From the NCBI GenBank assembly GCA_016281435.1, contig JAEEIQ010000008.1, positions 1 through 17,514 on the forward strand: 17,514 nucleotides of DNA, given 5' to 3'. The position numbers and the translations under genes were made by a program. Shown here piece by piece: positions 8,507 to 14,941 of the stretch (positions within the stretch are counted from its first letter, which is position 1; the number at the start of each line of letters is the position of its first letter). The notes beneath the pieces are model-generated. The model saw only the letters and a program-made list of their open reading frames with translations. It was not told where the DNA came from and searched no databases. This DNA comes from Bacteroidales bacterium (GTDB lineage: Bacteria > Bacteroidota > Bacteroidia > Bacteroidales > UBA932).

Positions 8507-9343
8507 CTAGTAGTCTCCTAAGGTTTCTTTCAACTGCTGAAGGGCCTTCTCGCACTGCTCGGCGGAAGGGGCCTTTCCGTGCCATTCGTGGGTGCCGGCC
8601 ATGAAGTCCACGCCGTGCCCCATTTCGGTCTTGAAGAGTATCATCTTCGGCTTCCCGTCGGCGTTGCGCGCAACCTTGAAAGCGTCGAGGATGCTGGCGA
8701 AATCGTGGCCGTCGGCGATGATCACGTCCCATCCGAAGGCTCCCCATTTCTCGCTGAGGTCTTCGATTCCGGTGATAGTCGTGGTCGGGCCGTCGATCTG
8801 CTGGCCGTTCCAGTCCGTGAAGGCTACGAGGTTGTCCACCTTGTGGTGGACGGCCCACATTCCGGCCTCCCATATTTCTCCTTCTTCGCTTTCACCGTCT
8901 CCGCAGAGGCAGAATACGCGGGTGGGATCCCCGTCGATCTTCTTGCCGAGAGCTATTCCGGCCGCGACGGACAGGCCCTGGCCGAGGGAGCCGCTGGGCT
9001 TGAACACGCCGGGCAGCGAGTCGGTGATGCAGGGATGTCCCTGGAGGCGGGAACCGAACTTGCGGAGGGTCCCGAGCTCACTCACGGGGAAGTAGCCGCA
9101 GCGTGCGAGCACTGAGTAATACACGGGGGCAAGGTGACCTGCGGAAAGGATGAACACGTCCTGTCCGTGGGCGCTGCGCGTCCAGGTCGCGGGGTCATGC
9201 TTCATCTCTTCGAAATACAGGGCAGTCATCACGTCTGCGATGCCCATTGATCCGCCCGGGTGGCCGGATTTGGCCGCCGTGACCATGCGGATGATGTCGC
9301 GGCGTACCTGGGTGGAGATGTTTGAAAGTTCTTCTATCTTCAT
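8507..9343 (-). CDS. Transketolase, N-terminal (TPP-binding) subunit
   Basis: 278 residues from the ATG at 9341-9343. It carries KSGHPGGSMGIADV (25-38), GHLAPVYYSVLARCGYF, the GSLGQGLSVAAG loop and the TPP/metal motif from GDGESEEGEIWEA (148-160) to DWNGQQIDG (177-185). An upstream in-frame ATG at 9368-9370 would add nine residues, but it falls inside the probable -7 promoter box, and homologues typically begin near MKxIEEL; the shorter start is preferred. This is the first gene of the tkt-N, tkt-C, heparinase operon. Cytoplasmic, acting in the non-oxidative pentose phosphate pathway. Confidence 0.92.
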   Translation of the reverse strand: MKIEELSNISTQVRRDIIRMVTAAKSGHPGGSMGIADVMTALYFEEMKHDPATWTRSAHGQDVFILSAGHLAPVYYSVLARCGYFPVSELGTLRKFGSRLQGHPCITDSLPGVFKPSGSLGQGLSVAAGIALGKKIDGDPTRVFCLCGDGESEEGEIWEAGMWAVHHKVDNLVAFTDWNGQQIDGPTTTITGIEDLSEKWGAFGWDVIIADGHDFASILDAFKVARNADGKPKMILFKTEMGHGVDFMAGTHEWHGKAPSAEQCEKALQQLKETLGDY

Positions 9344-9367
9344 AATGATACTGGTATTCAGAATAGG

Positions 9368-9375
9368 CAAAGTTA
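9368..9375 (-). promoter_or_regulatory. Probable -7 promoter box of the transketolase/heparinase operon
   Basis: The minus strand reads TAACTTTG, a full match to TAnnTTTG. Transcription would start near 9361-9364, about 20 nt before the chosen ATG at 9343. No clear TTTG is seen at the -33 distance. Confidence 0.5.
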
Positions 9376-9389
9376 AGAAAAAAATGGCT

Positions 9390-9397
9390 TATCTTTG
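9390..9397 (+). promoter_or_regulatory. Probable -7 promoter box of lepA
   Basis: TATCTTTG matches TAnnTTTG at all fixed positions. The predicted start of transcription is about 9402-9405, giving a leader of about 10 nt before the ATG at 9413. This box and the transketolase box are arranged back-to-back within 30 bp. Confidence 0.5.
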
Positions 9398-9412
9398 CAT
9401 CTGTCTATGGAA

Positions 9413-11200
9413 ATGAAGAATATCCGCAACTTTTGCATCATCGCGCATATCGACCACGGGAAGAGCACCCTGGCCGACCGGCTCCTCGAACTCACCCAGA
9501 CCCTGTCCGAGCGGGACATGGAGAACCAGGTCCTCGACGACATGGATCTCGAGAAGGAAAAGGGCATCACCATCAAGAGCCACGCCATCCAGATGATGCA
9601 TACATACAGGGGGGAGACTTACCGCCTGAACCTTATCGATACCCCGGGCCACGTGGACTTCAGCTACGAGGTTTCCCGTTCCATCGCTTCCTGCGAAGGG
9701 GCCCTTCTCGTCGTGGACGCTTCCCAGGGAGTGCAGGCGCAGACCATCTCCAATCTCTACATGGCCATAGACCACGGGCTGGAAATCATCCCCGTCTTGA
9801 ACAAGATAGACATGGATTCCGCCCAGCCGGAGATAGTCACTGACGAGATCTGCGACCTTCTCGGCTGCGATCCGGAGGATGTGTTCAAGGTTTCGGCGCG
9901 CACGGGGGAGGGAGTTCCCCCCATCCTTGATGCGATAGTCGAGAAGATTCCGGCTCCGGCGGGAGATGCCTCGGCGCCCCTGCAGGCCCTTGTCTTCGAT
10001 TCCGTGTTCAATCCCTTCCGGGGGGTGATCGCCTATTTCAAGATCAGCAACGGCAGCGTCCGAAAGGGTGAGAAAGTCAAATTCTTCGCCACAGGAAAGG
10101 AGTATGAGATAGAGGAGGTGGGGGCCTTGAAGATGAAACTCATCCCCGAGGCTTCGGTCGGCTGCGGCGATGTCGGATACATGATCACGGGCATCAAGAG
10201 CGCCACGGAGGTCAAGGTCGGCGATACGATCACCTCGGTGGCGAACCCATGCGCGACGGCGATCGCCGGCTTCGAGGAGGTCAAACCCATGGTGTTCGCC
10301 GGAATGTACCCGGTGCAGGCGGATAAGTTCGAAGAGCTGCGCGCCGTGCTGGAGAAGTTCCAGCTGAACGACGCGTCCTTTGTCTATGAACCCGAATCCT
10401 CGCTAGCCCTCGGGTCCGGTTTCCGCTGCGGTTTCCTGGGCCTTCTGCACCTTGAGATAGTCCAGGAAAGGCTGTTCCGGGAGTTCGACATGGACGTGAT
10501 CACCACGGTCCCGAACGTCCAGTATAAGGTCTATACCACCCAGGGCGAGGTCATCGAGGTCCACAACCCTTCCGGCCTTCCCGCCCCGACCCTCATCGAC
10601 CATATCGAGGAGCCGTACATCAGGGCGCAGATAATCTCCAAGAGCGAGTATTTCGGGCCCATCATGAAGTTGTGCCTCGACCGGCGGGGGACCCTGGTAA
10701 GCCAACATTACATCACCGCTGACCGGGTGGAGCTGAATTACGACATGCCCCTCAGCGAGATAGTTTTCGATTTCTACGACAAGCTGAAGACTATCTCGCG
10801 CGGCTACGCTTCCTTCGACTACCATATCACGGGTTACCGCCCGGCGAAGCTCGTCAAGCTGGACATCCTGCTGAACGGGGATCCCGCCGACGCCCTTTCG
10901 ACGCTTATCCACGAGGACAACGCCTACACCTTCGGGCGAAAGATGTGCGAGAAGCTCAAGGAACTCATCCCGCGCCAGCAGTTCGACATTCCCATCCAGG
11001 CGGCCATAGGGGCGAAGATCATAGCCCGCGAAACCGTCAAGCAGGTGCGCAAGGACGTTATCGCGAAGTGCTACGGCGGCGACGTCACGCGCAAGCGCAA
11101 ACTTCTCGAAAAGCAGAAGGAAGGCAAGAAGCGCATGCGCCAGATCGGCACCGTGCAGGTCCCCCAGAGCGCCTTCATGGCGGTGCTCAAGTTGGATTGA
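9413..11200 (+). CDS. lepA: Elongation factor 4 (LepA), ribosome back-translocase GTPase
   Basis: 595 residues from the ATG at 9413, the normal LepA length. Domain I holds the GTPase motifs AHIDHGKST (11-19), DTPGHVDF (76-83) and NKID (130-133). The LepA-specific C-terminal domain is complete ([48 protein letters not shown]), which sets it apart from EF-G. It acts on cytoplasmic ribosomes during initiation or stalled elongation. Two alternative in-frame starts exist: ATG at 9407, adding two residues, and TTG at 9395, which lies inside the -7 box and is unlikely. Homologues begin [19 protein letters not shown], favouring 9413. Confidence 0.96.
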   Translation: MKNIRNFCIIAHIDHGKSTLADRLLELTQTLSERDMENQVLDDMDLEKEKGITIKSHAIQMMHTYRGETYRLNLIDTPGHVDFSYEVSRSIASCEGALLVVDASQGVQAQTISNLYMAIDHGLEIIPVLNKIDMDSAQPEIVTDEICDLLGCDPEDVFKVSARTGEGVPPILDAIVEKIPAPAGDASAPLQALVFDSVFNPFRGVIAYFKISNGSVRKGEKVKFFATGKEYEIEEVGALKMKLIPEASVGCGDVGYMITGIKSATEVKVGDTITSVANPCATAIAGFEEVKPMVFAGMYPVQADKFEELRAVLEKFQLNDASFVYEPESSLALGSGFRCGFLGLLHLEIVQERLFREFDMDVITTVPNVQYKVYTTQGEVIEVHNPSGLPAPTLIDHIEEPYIRAQIISKSEYFGPIMKLCLDRRGTLVSQHYITADRVELNYDMPLSEIVFDFYDKLKTISRGYASFDYHITGYRPAKLVKLDILLNGDPADALSTLIHEDNAYTFGRKMCEKLKELIPRQQFDIPIQAAIGAKIIARETVKQVRKDVIAKCYGGDVTRKRKLLEKQKEGKKRMRQIGTVQVPQSAFMAVLKLD

Positions 11201-11207
11201 CCATGCC

Positions 11208-11235
11208 TCTCCCGGTTTTCCCCCTTTCCGGGAGA
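11208..11235 (+). terminator. Hairpin after lepA, possible terminator
   Basis: TCTCCCGG (11208-11215) and CCGGGAGA (11228-11235) form a perfect 8-bp inverted repeat with a pyrimidine-rich 12-nt loop, 7 bp after the lepA stop. A short ACATTT follows, not a true U tract, so termination is only a suggestion. It lies just outside the first unit of the repeat array. Confidence 0.4.
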
Positions 11236-11241
11236 CATTTG

Positions 11242-11575
11242 GTGAGTGGAAAGGCCCTTTTTACTCACGGGGGCGTGTTTCGGAGGGTCCTGGTGAGCAG
11301 AATGGCCCTTTTTACTCACGGGGGCGTGTTTCGGAGGGGCCTTGGGGAGTAGAATAGCCCTTTTCACTCACGGGGGCATGTTTCGGAGGGTCTTGGTGAG
11401 TAAAACTGCCCCTTTCACTCACGGGAGCGTGTTCTGGAGGGCCTCGGTGAGCAGAATAGCCCTTTTCACTCACGGAGGCATGTTTTAGAGGGTCTTGGTG
11501 AGCAGAATGGCCCCTTTTACTCACGGGGGCGTATTTCTGATGGCCTTGGTGAGCAGAACTGCCCTTTTTACTCAC
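11242..11575. repeat. Left palindromic repeat array, seven 27-bp units at 51-bp period
   Basis: Units occupy 11242-11268, 11293-11319, 11345-11371, 11396-11422, 11447-11473, 11498-11524 and 11549-11575. Left arms are GTGAG followed by YARAA or similar (the third unit has GGGAG); right arms end ACTCAC in all seven, preceded by TTT or TTC. Units are separated by conserved 24-bp linkers (25 bp in one) that start GGGGGCRTG and end GGAGGGYCTYG. The 371 bases between lepA and the transposase stop hold only this array and the small hairpin after lepA; no convincing gene was seen. Confidence 0.93.
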
Positions 11576-12564
11576 GGGGTGGACTTATTCAGGGGGAAAA
11601 GGGCGTCAACTGTTTCGAGCGGAAGTTTCAAGATTCTTCGGATTTGCACATTGGTGGCATTATAATCGGAATGCAGTTTCTTTGCAACTTCAATTTTGGC
11701 CGAAGGTGAGAGAAGTGACGGTTGCGTCATCCTATATTCTTTCTCTCCTATCATCTTCACAACGTTGTATAACTCTTCGTCATCCACTATCATTCTGTCC
11801 CCTAGACGTTTAGCCTCTTCACTATAGGCTTCGAAATTCCTCGTCACGGCAACCATATAGTGATGGGCGTCCCTGAAAAGAGTTTCGCCTGATTTTACGT
11901 CAGCATATCCTGAAGGCAATACCATGCCATCAAATACGGTATAACAATCAGGCATGGATGCAATTCTCCTATAGGATAAAGCTCTTTTCTCGAGAAAGGG
12001 AAGGTTGTTGTAACAGGTCCCCTTGATGCTTTGCGCCGAAGGGTTGAAATACAGATATCCGCTGCCCCATGGATATGTAAAGGGAGTCCATTTCCTGTCT
12101 GCCACAAAGCCGTTCCTGTTAATGTACGCTATCTCATTCCGTGCCATTTCCAGAGTATCGACCGGGATGGGGGAGTCACAGCCGAAATGCTTTAGGCTTA
12201 TATGGCGCCCCTTGTTTTCCAAGTACTTGCCCAACCTGTATCTATATGCCTGTATAAACAGTTGGCAGCCTTCTGCGGAGCCGGCCATCAGAACGTGGAT
12301 ATGATTGTCCATCTGGGCGTCCGTCAGTATCCTGATACCCGTCTCAGCAGCACTTATGGCTGTGTTTGAAACGGCGAACTTGAAGTCCTCTTCAGAAACA
12401 TTGATTATTTCCTGCAGATTTCCCGGAGTACATACATGCCAGATACGGCCATACTTTGTCACAATCTCATTGAAGCGGCACTCACAGTTCCTTTCTGAGT
12501 CTATATAACGCAGATTCATTTTTTTGTCGAACATATGAAATTGTCCGTGGAAAACAAACACCAT
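11572..12564 (-). CDS. REP-associated tyrosine transposase-like protein (Y1/HUH, RAYT)
   Basis: 330 residues from the first ATG; ATGs at 12534 and 12519 (MNLRYIDSERN) are plausible shorter starts. The HUH metal-binding motif is DNHIHVL (H88, H90). The following helix FIQAYRYRLGKYLENKG (103-119) holds the candidate nucleophile tyrosine (Y107, Y109 or Y114). EIAYINRNGFV followed by YPWGSGYLYF (144-173) matches the YIxxNPxxAGLV…YPWSSY pattern of RAYTs. A C-terminal extension of ~140 residues ends in a helix-turn-helix-like segment, AKIEVAKKLHSDYNATNVQ, so it is longer than most proteobacterial RAYTs. The gene is richer in A+T than its neighbours, suggesting transfer. Its TGA stop lies inside the last left-array unit. 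Likely role: nicking and joining of single-stranded palindromic repeats. Confidence 0.85.
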   Translation of the reverse strand: MVFVFHGQFHMFDKKMNLRYIDSERNCECRFNEIVTKYGRIWHVCTPGNLQEIINVSEEDFKFAVSNTAISAAETGIRILTDAQMDNHIHVLMAGSAEGCQLFIQAYRYRLGKYLENKGRHISLKHFGCDSPIPVDTLEMARNEIAYINRNGFVADRKWTPFTYPWGSGYLYFNPSAQSIKGTCYNNLPFLEKRALSYRRIASMPDCYTVFDGMVLPSGYADVKSGETLFRDAHHYMVAVTRNFEAYSEEAKRLGDRMIVDDEELYNVVKMIGEKEYRMTQPSLLSPSAKIEVAKKLHSDYNATNVQIRRILKLPLETVDALFPLNKSTP

Positions 12565-12626
12565 AAAAAAGAAATACTTCTTTCTGATAGTTTTTTACGT
12601 TTTTGACATCTGGCATCGTGCTCCCG

Positions 12627-12908
12627 GTGAGTAAAACCACCCTTCTCACTCACGAGGACGTGTTTCGGAGGGTCCTGGTGAGCAGAATAGCCCCTTTTAC
12701 TCACGGGGATATGTTTTGGAGGGGCTCGGTGAGCAGAATGTCTCATTTCACTCACGGTGGCATGTTCTGGAGGGCCTCGGTGAGTAAAACCACCCTTCTC
12801 ACTCACGGTGGCATGTTCTGGAGGGTCTTGGTGAGTAAAACTGCCCCTTTTACTCACGGGAGCGTGTTCTGGAGGGCTTCGGTGTGCAGAAGGGCCCTTC
12901 TCACTCAC
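12627..12908. repeat. Right palindromic repeat array, six 27-bp units at 51-bp period
   Basis: Units occupy 12627-12653, 12678-12704, 12729-12755, 12780-12806, 12831-12857 and 12882-12908, each exactly 51 bp apart. The first and fourth are identical. The fifth has a perfect 10-bp stem, GTGAGTAAAA against TTTTACTCAC. The sixth has GTGTG in the left arm and an internal 14-bp palindrome, AGAAGGGCCCTTCT. Linkers and orientation match the left array. The 374 bases between the transposase start and the beta-barrel gene hold this array plus ~60 bp of A+T-rich upstream sequence for the transposase; no other gene is supported. Confidence 0.93.
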
Positions 12909-12938
12909 GGGAGGGAGTTGGGGATGTCCGGGGGGCTT

Positions 12939-14267
12939 TTAGAGGCTGAAGCGCAGGCCGGCTTCGAAGCTGACCATGAAGGGCTTCTCGGTGTGGATGT
13001 TCTTGGGCTGGTTGCTGCGGAAGTAGTACCTCGCGCTGGGATCCAGGTACAGGCCCAGCTTGTCGGCAAGGCGGAATTCCACTCCGAGGCCGAGGCCGGC
13101 GGACAGCTGCATCTTATCCACGTTCTCCCTGTAGATGATATCCTTCGGAGTGTTGCGGACCGTGTATTTGTTGGAAAGGCAGCCTTCGGCCATTCCTCCG
13201 CCCCAGACGTAGAATTTCATCGACTTGGCATTTATTATACCATAGTAGATATTGATGGGAATCCCGATGTAATGCATGGTATGGAGCACGTCGGCATCGA
13301 AGGTGGCGGTTACGGTGCCGCCGGGGGCGACTTCGGTATATGTTCCCTGGAAGGAGCGGGTAAGCATCGACCAGCTCAGTCCGGTGCCCACTGAAAGCGA
13401 CGGAAGTACGGGAATGCGTATTCCGGCTCCGAAGGTCAGGGGCACGCCGTAGAGGGAAACGCTCTTTTCGCGTATGCTGGTGCCGGTCGGGACGGTCGCT
13501 GATGCGGAAGACCGGCTTCTCAGGACCGATACCTCTCCGAATTCGGAATCATTGCCTCCTATCGAACTGTTGACATACAGGGACACCGGCCCGGCGGAAG
13601 CACGGCGCGTATCTTCTTTCTCAAGGGCGGCGAAGGGGTCTGTCCATTCCTGAGCGGAGACGGCAGTGTCCCCTGCAGCGTCCCCAGAGGTGTCCCCTGC
13701 AGCGACACCGGCAGAAACGGTTTTCCCGGAAGCGGACGCATCGGAGGGAACGGCATCTGCGGAAGCGGACACTTCGGATGCGGCGGCCCCGGCAGGAACG
13801 GTTTCTTCCGGAGCGGCCTTCGAAGCCTCGTCACCTCCTGCGACCGGCGCAACGGAAGCCGCGGCGGCGCCGATGGATGTGCGGCCGGCGGATGAGCGGG
13901 CCTTCCCGTTCGAAGCGGAAGGGGATGAAGGAGTGGCGGGGGAAGCGGCAACGACCGCGCCCTGGCGCCCAGCGAGATCCTTGTCTTCGGCGGTAACGGG
14001 GGTGACGACGGCAAGCGCGTCGCCGCCAATCTTTGAAGAACGGTCGGCCGTGCCGGTCAGCAGGAATGCGGCTGCAAGCGCTGCGGCTGCGGCGAAGGCT
14101 ATTCCCGTCCATTTCCACACGGGGGCGATTACGGGACGGGCGGCCGCGCCGGCTGCATCCAGCCGTGCGGATATCCCGCTCCACAGCCGCGAGGGTGCCT
14201 TCACCTCCGCGTCCGCGAGCATCGACCTCAGTTTGAGATCGAAATCCTGTAATTCTCCGTCCTGCAT
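12939..14267 (-). CDS. Anti-sigma-like/outer-membrane beta-barrel fusion protein
   Basis: 442 residues. The N-terminus is cytoplasmic and resembles short Bacteroidota anti-sigma-type segments (LKLRSMLADAEVKAPSRLWSGISARL, residues 11-36, given here as a region with key PSRLW). One transmembrane helix lies at ~52-70. Residues ~75-207 are a low-complexity Ala/Ser/Thr/Gly linker, including a 15-bp direct repeat at 13666-13680 and 13690-13704. The C-terminal ~215 residues look like an outer-membrane beta-barrel of the PorT/OmpA-like type: alternating strands such as LTFGAGIRIPVLPSLSVGTG and a terminal FEAGLRFSL ending in hydrophobic Leu. It starts 1 bp after the sigma factor stop, so the two are coupled. 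The architecture implies a protein linking both membranes. Function is inferred. Confidence 0.75.
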   Translation of the reverse strand: MQDGELQDFDLKLRSMLADAEVKAPSRLWSGISARLDAAGAAARPVIAPVWKWTGIAFAAAAALAAAFLLTGTADRSSKIGGDALAVVTPVTAEDKDLAGRQGAVVAASPATPSSPSASNGKARSSAGRTSIGAAAASVAPVAGGDEASKAAPEETVPAGAAASEVSASADAVPSDASASGKTVSAGVAAGDTSGDAAGDTAVSAQEWTDPFAALEKEDTRRASAGPVSLYVNSSIGGNDSEFGEVSVLRSRSSASATVPTGTSIREKSVSLYGVPLTFGAGIRIPVLPSLSVGTGLSWSMLTRSFQGTYTEVAPGGTVTATFDADVLHTMHYIGIPINIYYGIINAKSMKFYVWGGGMAEGCLSNKYTVRNTPKDIIYRENVDKMQLSAGLGLGVEFRLADKLGLYLDPSARYYFRSNQPKNIHTEKPFMVSFEAGLRFSL

Positions 14268-14268
14268 C

Positions 14269-14859
14269 TTAAACTTTCTTTATCTTGTTCTGCAACAGCG
14301 TCCGCGCCCTCTGGAGCTGCGAACGTGAAGTAGCCTCCGATATACCCAGGCTTTCCGCTATTTCCTTGTGGGAGTATCCTTCCAATATATACATGTTGAA
14401 TACCGTCCTGAAACCCGGAGGCATCGAGGCGATCATCTTCATCAGGTCCTTGTATCCGATGTTCTCTATCGCCGACGGCGCGTCCGTCGTGATGTTCCAG
14501 GCCGAGTCCACGTCTTCGGTCTGCCTGAGCACGTCATTCTTCCTGAGGCTCATCAGTGCAGTGTTGACAAAGATCTTGCGGGCCCAGCCTTCGAAAGAAC
14601 CTTCTCCCGAGAAGCTGTCCAGCTTGGTGAACAAAGTCACGAATCCGTCCTGGAGGATATCCTCCGCGGCCTCCCTGTCCCCCATGTACCGCAGGCAAAC
14701 TGCGAACATCTTTCCGGACAGGAGGTCGTAAACGGCTTTCTGGCTGCGTCTGTCGCCTTTCCTGCAGTTCTCCACAAGCGGCGCCCAGTCGACGTGTCCG
14801 CCTTGCCGGGATTCCTTTACCCGAGTGTTAAGATGCCTTTTGTTACCCAAAAGTTGCAT
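14269..14859 (-). CDS. RNA polymerase ECF sigma factor
   Basis: 196 residues. Region 2 lies at ~43-110 (AAEDILQDGFVTLFTKL at 64-80, then FEGWARKIFVNTALMSLRK). Region 4 lies at ~137-190 (MPPGFRTVFNMYILEGYSHKEIAESLGISEATSRSQLQRAR), a typical Bacteroidota sigma-70 family helix-turn-helix. The N-terminus is ~20 residues longer than usual; a GTG at codon 23 could be an alternative start, but the ATG at 14857-14859 fits the candidate promoter. It is the first gene of a pair with the membrane/beta-barrel protein, which is probably its regulator or its target. Confidence 0.92.
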   Translation of the reverse strand: MQLLGNKRHLNTRVKESRQGGHVDWAPLVENCRKGDRRSQKAVYDLLSGKMFAVCLRYMGDREAAEDILQDGFVTLFTKLDSFSGEGSFEGWARKIFVNTALMSLRKNDVLRQTEDVDSAWNITTDAPSAIENIGYKDLMKMIASMPPGFRTVFNMYILEGYSHKEIAESLGISEATSRSQLQRARTLLQNKIKKV

Positions 14860-14869
14860 CGCGCTCTTA

Positions 14870-14877
14870 TAAAACTA
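14870..14877 (-). promoter_or_regulatory. Possible -7 promoter box of the second sigma operon
   Basis: The minus strand reads TAGTTTTA, seven of eight matches to TAnnTTTG, with TTTG 15 bp upstream. Spacing is shorter than the usual ~20 bp and the leader would be only a few nucleotides, so the call is weak. Confidence 0.3.
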
Positions 14878-14913
14878 TAGTACGAAAGTAATCAAATTTC
14901 ATCGAAAATGCAC

Positions 14914-14921
14914 TATTTTTG
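14914..14921 (+). promoter_or_regulatory. Probable -7 promoter box of the TPR-EnvC operon
   Basis: TATTTTTG is a full match to TAnnTTTG. Transcription would begin near 14928, giving a ~14-nt leader before the GTG start at 14942. An ATG at 14929 lies in a different frame. Confidence 0.5.
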
Positions 14922-14941
14922 TAGATACATGGATTCTGAAG

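Larger units (their letters stand above)
11242..12908. mobile_element. RAYT transposase gene flanked by phased palindromic (REP-like) arrays
   Basis: A composite region: seven palindromic units, a Y1/HUH transposase gene, then six more units of the same type and orientation. Each unit is 27 bp, begins GTGAG and ends ACTCAC (minor changes in two left arms), and repeats every 51 bp (one step is 52). REP-associated tyrosine transposases (RAYTs) are known to be linked to palindromic REP elements that they recognise and nick. Association of the array with the transposase is seen directly; mobilisation of the units by this protein is inference. No target-site duplication or IS end was identified. 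Confidence 0.7.

Noticed and set aside
9395..9412. TTG start for lepA, six residues upstream
   Set aside because: The TTG is part of the -7 promoter box, and homologues begin at MKNIRNF.
11071..11575. Two minus-strand reading frames with 17-residue repeats (…HAPVSKKG…)
   Set aside because: They exist because the repeat period is a multiple of three; the other strand is also open with different repeats, one overlaps the end of lepA, and neither has an upstream signal or a domain.
11242..12908. CRISPR array
   Set aside because: The repeats are regularly spaced, but the 24-bp linkers between them are conserved rather than unique, and no cas gene is present.
12516..12908. Minus-strand 130-residue frame across the right array
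   Set aside because: Same repeat-derived peptides; its 3' part overlaps the transposase start in another frame and the peptide has no recognisable domain.
12603..13394. Plus-strand 263-residue frame across the right array
   Set aside because: Begins in the repeats and continues antisense to the beta-barrel gene, whose own strand has clear domain content.
13559..14328. Overlapping Pro/Arg- or Ala-rich frames on both strands
   Set aside because: They come from the low-complexity Ala/Ser linker of the beta-barrel fusion protein read in other frames.
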